A stretch of DNA of 5,192 bases from contig CAJFNE010000131.1 in the NCBI GenBank assembly GCA_904393855.1, positions 1 to 5,192 of the forward strand. The letters are read 5' to 3'. How positions within the stretch are numbered: position 1 is the stretch's first letter; every line of letters begins with the position of its first letter. The position numbers and the translations under genes were made by a program. This DNA is from an uncultured Oscillibacter sp. (lineage in GTDB: Bacteria > Bacillota > Clostridia > Oscillospirales > Oscillospiraceae). Positions 3,230 through 5,192 of the stretch are shown piece after piece. The notes below the pieces were generated by a model. That model was not told where the DNA came from. It worked only from the letters and a program-made list of their open reading frames with translations, and did no database searches.

Positions 3230-4954
3230 ATGAGCGAAAAAAATACGGAAGCGCTGAGAAAGACAAAGCTGTCCACCATCGGTGTGGTCGCGCTGATCTT
3301 CTCCTTTGTGGCCGCCGGTGCCTTCGGCATCGAGGAGGCCATCTCCGCCAGCGGTCCGGGCGTCACATTGATCATGCTGCTGGTGTTCCCCTTCATCTGG
3401 GCCTTCCCCCTGAGCGAAATGGTGGGGGAGCTGGGGTCCATTCTCCCGTCGGAGGGCGGCATCTACTCCTGGGGCCGGGAGTCCTTCGGCGAATTCTGGG
3501 GCTGGCAGATCGGCCTCTGGTCGGCCCTGACCACCTGGATGTGCCAGGCCCAGTACTGCGCCCTGGTGGTGGGCTACGCCGCGAAATTCATCGATATGTC
3601 CCCCACCACGGAGTACCTGGCGAAGATCGCCATGGTGGTGATCTTCACCGTGATCAACATCATCGGCCTGGACTGGCTGGAGCGGCTGGAGACCGTCTTC
3701 ACCGTCCTGGTGCTGGTGGCCTTCGGCGCGGTAACGGTCGTGGGCTTCCTGAACTGGAACTACAACCCCCTGGAGCCCCTGTTCAACCCGGAGGAGGGCC
3801 CGCTCCACTCCATCGGCGGCGGCATCGCCATCATCATCTGGATGTACATGGGCTATGAGTGCATGTCCAACATGGCGGGGGAGATGGAGAATCCCCAGAT
3901 CATCCCCAAGGCCATGCGGATCTCCCAGCCGGTCATTGCCCTGACCTATATCCTGCCCACCCTGGCGGCTCTGGCGGCCATCGGCTCCTGGTCCTCCTGG
4001 TCCACGGAGTCCGGCGGCGGCGCCGTGGGCTACGCGGACGTGCTGATCCAGTACGTGGGCAACTGGGCGGGCGTGGCCTTCGTGCTGGTGGCGGTGATCT
4101 CCAACTGCTCCATCTTCTGCTCCTATATCGCCCACGGCTCCCGAGCCTTCTTCGTCATGGCGGACGACCACATGTTCCCCCTGCTGATGAAGAAGGTGGA
4201 TAAGCGGGGCATCCCCACGGTGTCCATCATCCTGCTGGCCATCTTCACCATCATCACCTGCCAGTTCGACTTTACCACCCTGGTGATGGCCACCACGCCC
4301 ATTCAGCTCTACATGTACCTGGCCATGATCTTCTGCGTGGTAAGACTGCGGAAGTACTATCCCACGGACCTGCGCAAGCGGATGGGCCTGACGGTGATGC
4401 CTGGCGGCACGGCGGGGCTGGTGGTGCTCTCCACCTGCGTCTTCGTGATCTGCATGTTCGCCATCTACGTCAACGGCACGGACTACTTCATCACCGGCTT
4501 CCTGGTGCTGCTGCTGGGCCTGGTGGGGTACGTGGTCTGCAAGTGGGTCTACAAGGGCCGGGTCCTGGACGATCCGGAGGCCTATCCCCTGAACCCTAAG
4601 ACCAAGCTGGGTCTGGGCGACCTGATCGACATCGGCGTGTACATCTTCCTCTCCGGCGCCATGGCGCTGGGCGGCGCGATCTTCCTGTACTTCTACGAGA
4701 GAAGCTATGGCGAGGAGTACTACCTGGAGGAGTACGGCACCGGCTTCTTCAGCGATTTCTACGGCATGATCCAGGCCTGCTTCTGGCTGGGCATCGTCCT
4801 GCTGGTCATCGGCGCGGTGGTCTGGTTCATCGGCAAGCGGACCGAGGGCGCCCAAGTCAAGGAGCTGCAGGTCCGCCGGAGGGCGGACCTGGACCGCGAC
4901 ATCGCGGAGGTTCACGGGTGGACCGCGGAGCAGCTGTCCCAGCGGGACGCCTGA
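3230..4954 (+). CDS. APC-superfamily amino acid/polyamine permease
   Basis: A 574-residue inner-membrane transporter. The first helix carries the family's broken-helix motif as GAFGIEEA (30-37). Then come FPFIWAFPLSEMVGELG, PSEGGIYSWGRESFGEFWGWQ (73-93) and GEMENPQIIPKAM (187-199), the conserved stretch after helix 6. The GIEEA form and the FPxIWxxPxxE and GGxxxW runs resemble the polyamine/cationic LAT-PUT branch more than the GAGIFG permeases, so an amine or amino acid coupled to H+ or Na+ is likely; the substrate is not readable. I count about 14 hydrophobic segments: the 12-helix core to about 390, then two more (about 414-438 and 462-484) divided from each other by an acidic, tyrosine-rich loop, and a charged cytoplasmic tail. 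ATG 3230 is fixed by AAGGAGG 6 bases upstream; an in-frame GTG at 3212 is rejected. A dehydrogenase-like gene follows after 71 bases with no terminator. Confidence 0.9.
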   Translation: MSEKNTEALRKTKLSTIGVVALIFSFVAAGAFGIEEAISASGPGVTLIMLLVFPFIWAFPLSEMVGELGSILPSEGGIYSWGRESFGEFWGWQIGLWSALTTWMCQAQYCALVVGYAAKFIDMSPTTEYLAKIAMVVIFTVINIIGLDWLERLETVFTVLVLVAFGAVTVVGFLNWNYNPLEPLFNPEEGPLHSIGGGIAIIIWMYMGYECMSNMAGEMENPQIIPKAMRISQPVIALTYILPTLAALAAIGSWSSWSTESGGGAVGYADVLIQYVGNWAGVAFVLVAVISNCSIFCSYIAHGSRAFFVMADDHMFPLLMKKVDKRGIPTVSIILLAIFTIITCQFDFTTLVMATTPIQLYMYLAMIFCVVRLRKYYPTDLRKRMGLTVMPGGTAGLVVLSTCVFVICMFAIYVNGTDYFITGFLVLLLGLVGYVVCKWVYKGRVLDDPEAYPLNPKTKLGLGDLIDIGVYIFLSGAMALGGAIFLYFYERSYGEEYYLEEYGTGFFSDFYGMIQACFWLGIVLLVIGAVVWFIGKRTEGAQVKELQVRRRADLDRDIAEVHGWTAEQLSQRDA

Positions 4955-5025
4955 TTCCCCGGAACTCCCCCGCGATTCCCTGAAAAACAATCCAAAAAAA
5001 TAACACGATTAGGAGGAAACGAGAT

Positions 5026-5192
5026 ATGAAAAAGGTAATGGTATGCGGCTGCGGGGCCCAGGGGTCCACGATCTGCCGGCGGCTGGACGAGGAGCCGAAT
5101 ATTGAAGAGGTGGTCTGCGCGGACTACAACCTGGCGGCGGCGGAGGCCGTGTGCAAGCTGATGAAGAAGGGCACGCCCAAGCAGGTGAACGC
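5026..5192 (+). CDS. Saccharopine dehydrogenase-like NAD(P) oxidoreductase, N-terminal part
   Basis: Only the first 55 residues are in the window. They open with strand VMVCG, the dinucleotide loop GCGAQG (8-13), helix STICRRLDE, then VVCADYN, where the aspartate ends strand 2, and the helix AAAEAVCKLM. This is the Rossmann start typical of the saccharopine dehydrogenase NADP-binding family, which also includes carboxynorspermidine and homospermidine-type enzymes. With so little sequence, related dehydrogenases cannot be excluded. The start ATG 5026 has AGGAGG (5011-5016) 9 bases upstream. Same strand as the permease, 71-base gap without terminator: probably one operon, pairing uptake of a compound with its oxidation or reductive conversion. 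The rest lies beyond the right edge. Confidence 0.75.
   Translation, partial: MKKVMVCGCGAQGSTICRRLDEEPNIEEVVCADYNLAAAEAVCKLMKKGTPKQVN

Noticed and set aside
3215..4990. Long minus-strand open frame of 591 codons opposite the permease
   Set aside because: His/Gln/Asp-rich shadow of the permease gene with no domain; the plus-strand protein has clear helices and family motifs.
1..5192. CRISPR array, tRNA or rRNA gene, insertion sequence
   Set aside because: No regularly spaced repeats, cloverleaf-like segment, rRNA motif or transposase was seen anywhere in the window.

Overview
The window looks like chromosomal DNA from a high-GC, Gram-positive Clostridia member, probably near the Oscillospiraceae / Flavonifractor-Oscillibacter type of gut anaerobe. 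Support: GC-rich codon use, strong AGGAGG ribosome sites, intrinsic hairpin-plus-T terminators, sigma-A-type promoters, AT-rich intergenic DNA, a short HPr-like protein and a perfect match to the Spo0A box consensus. The taxon is an inference; no rRNA or other marker is present.

Layout. (1) 1-40: nested inverted repeats resembling an interspersed palindromic unit. (2) 64-641: a small XRE/Cro-type regulator on the minus strand and an 80-residue helical protein of unknown function on the plus strand, diverging from 57 bp that hold two near-perfect, back-to-back sigma-A promoters. A near-identical operator-like palindrome sits in each promoter spacer. (3) 638-2050, minus: miaB, the tRNA ms2i6A37 methylthiotransferase, whose best start is probably a TTG. 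(4) 2197-2418, minus: an HPr-like protein without the catalytic histidine, as an isolated transcription unit with its own strong promoter, a palindrome in the promoter spacer and its own terminator. (5) 2419-3229: about 800 bases with no credible protein gene. It holds a very GC-rich series of hairpins ending in a terminator (about 2600-2736) and a second unit with a good promoter, many short pairings and a clear terminator (about 2853-3080), the best candidate for a stand-alone structured RNA. (6) 3230-5192, plus: a 14-helix APC-superfamily permease followed by the start of a Rossmann-fold, saccharopine dehydrogenase-like enzyme. The two are probably an operon for uptake and metabolism of an amino acid, polyamine or opine-like compound.

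No single pathway links the whole window. miaB and the HPr-like gene are housekeeping or regulatory. The XRE/small-protein pair looks like a self-contained autoregulated module. The permease/dehydrogenase pair is a metabolic unit that continues beyond the right edge. The most unusual content is the intergenic RNA region and the symmetric divergent promoter.
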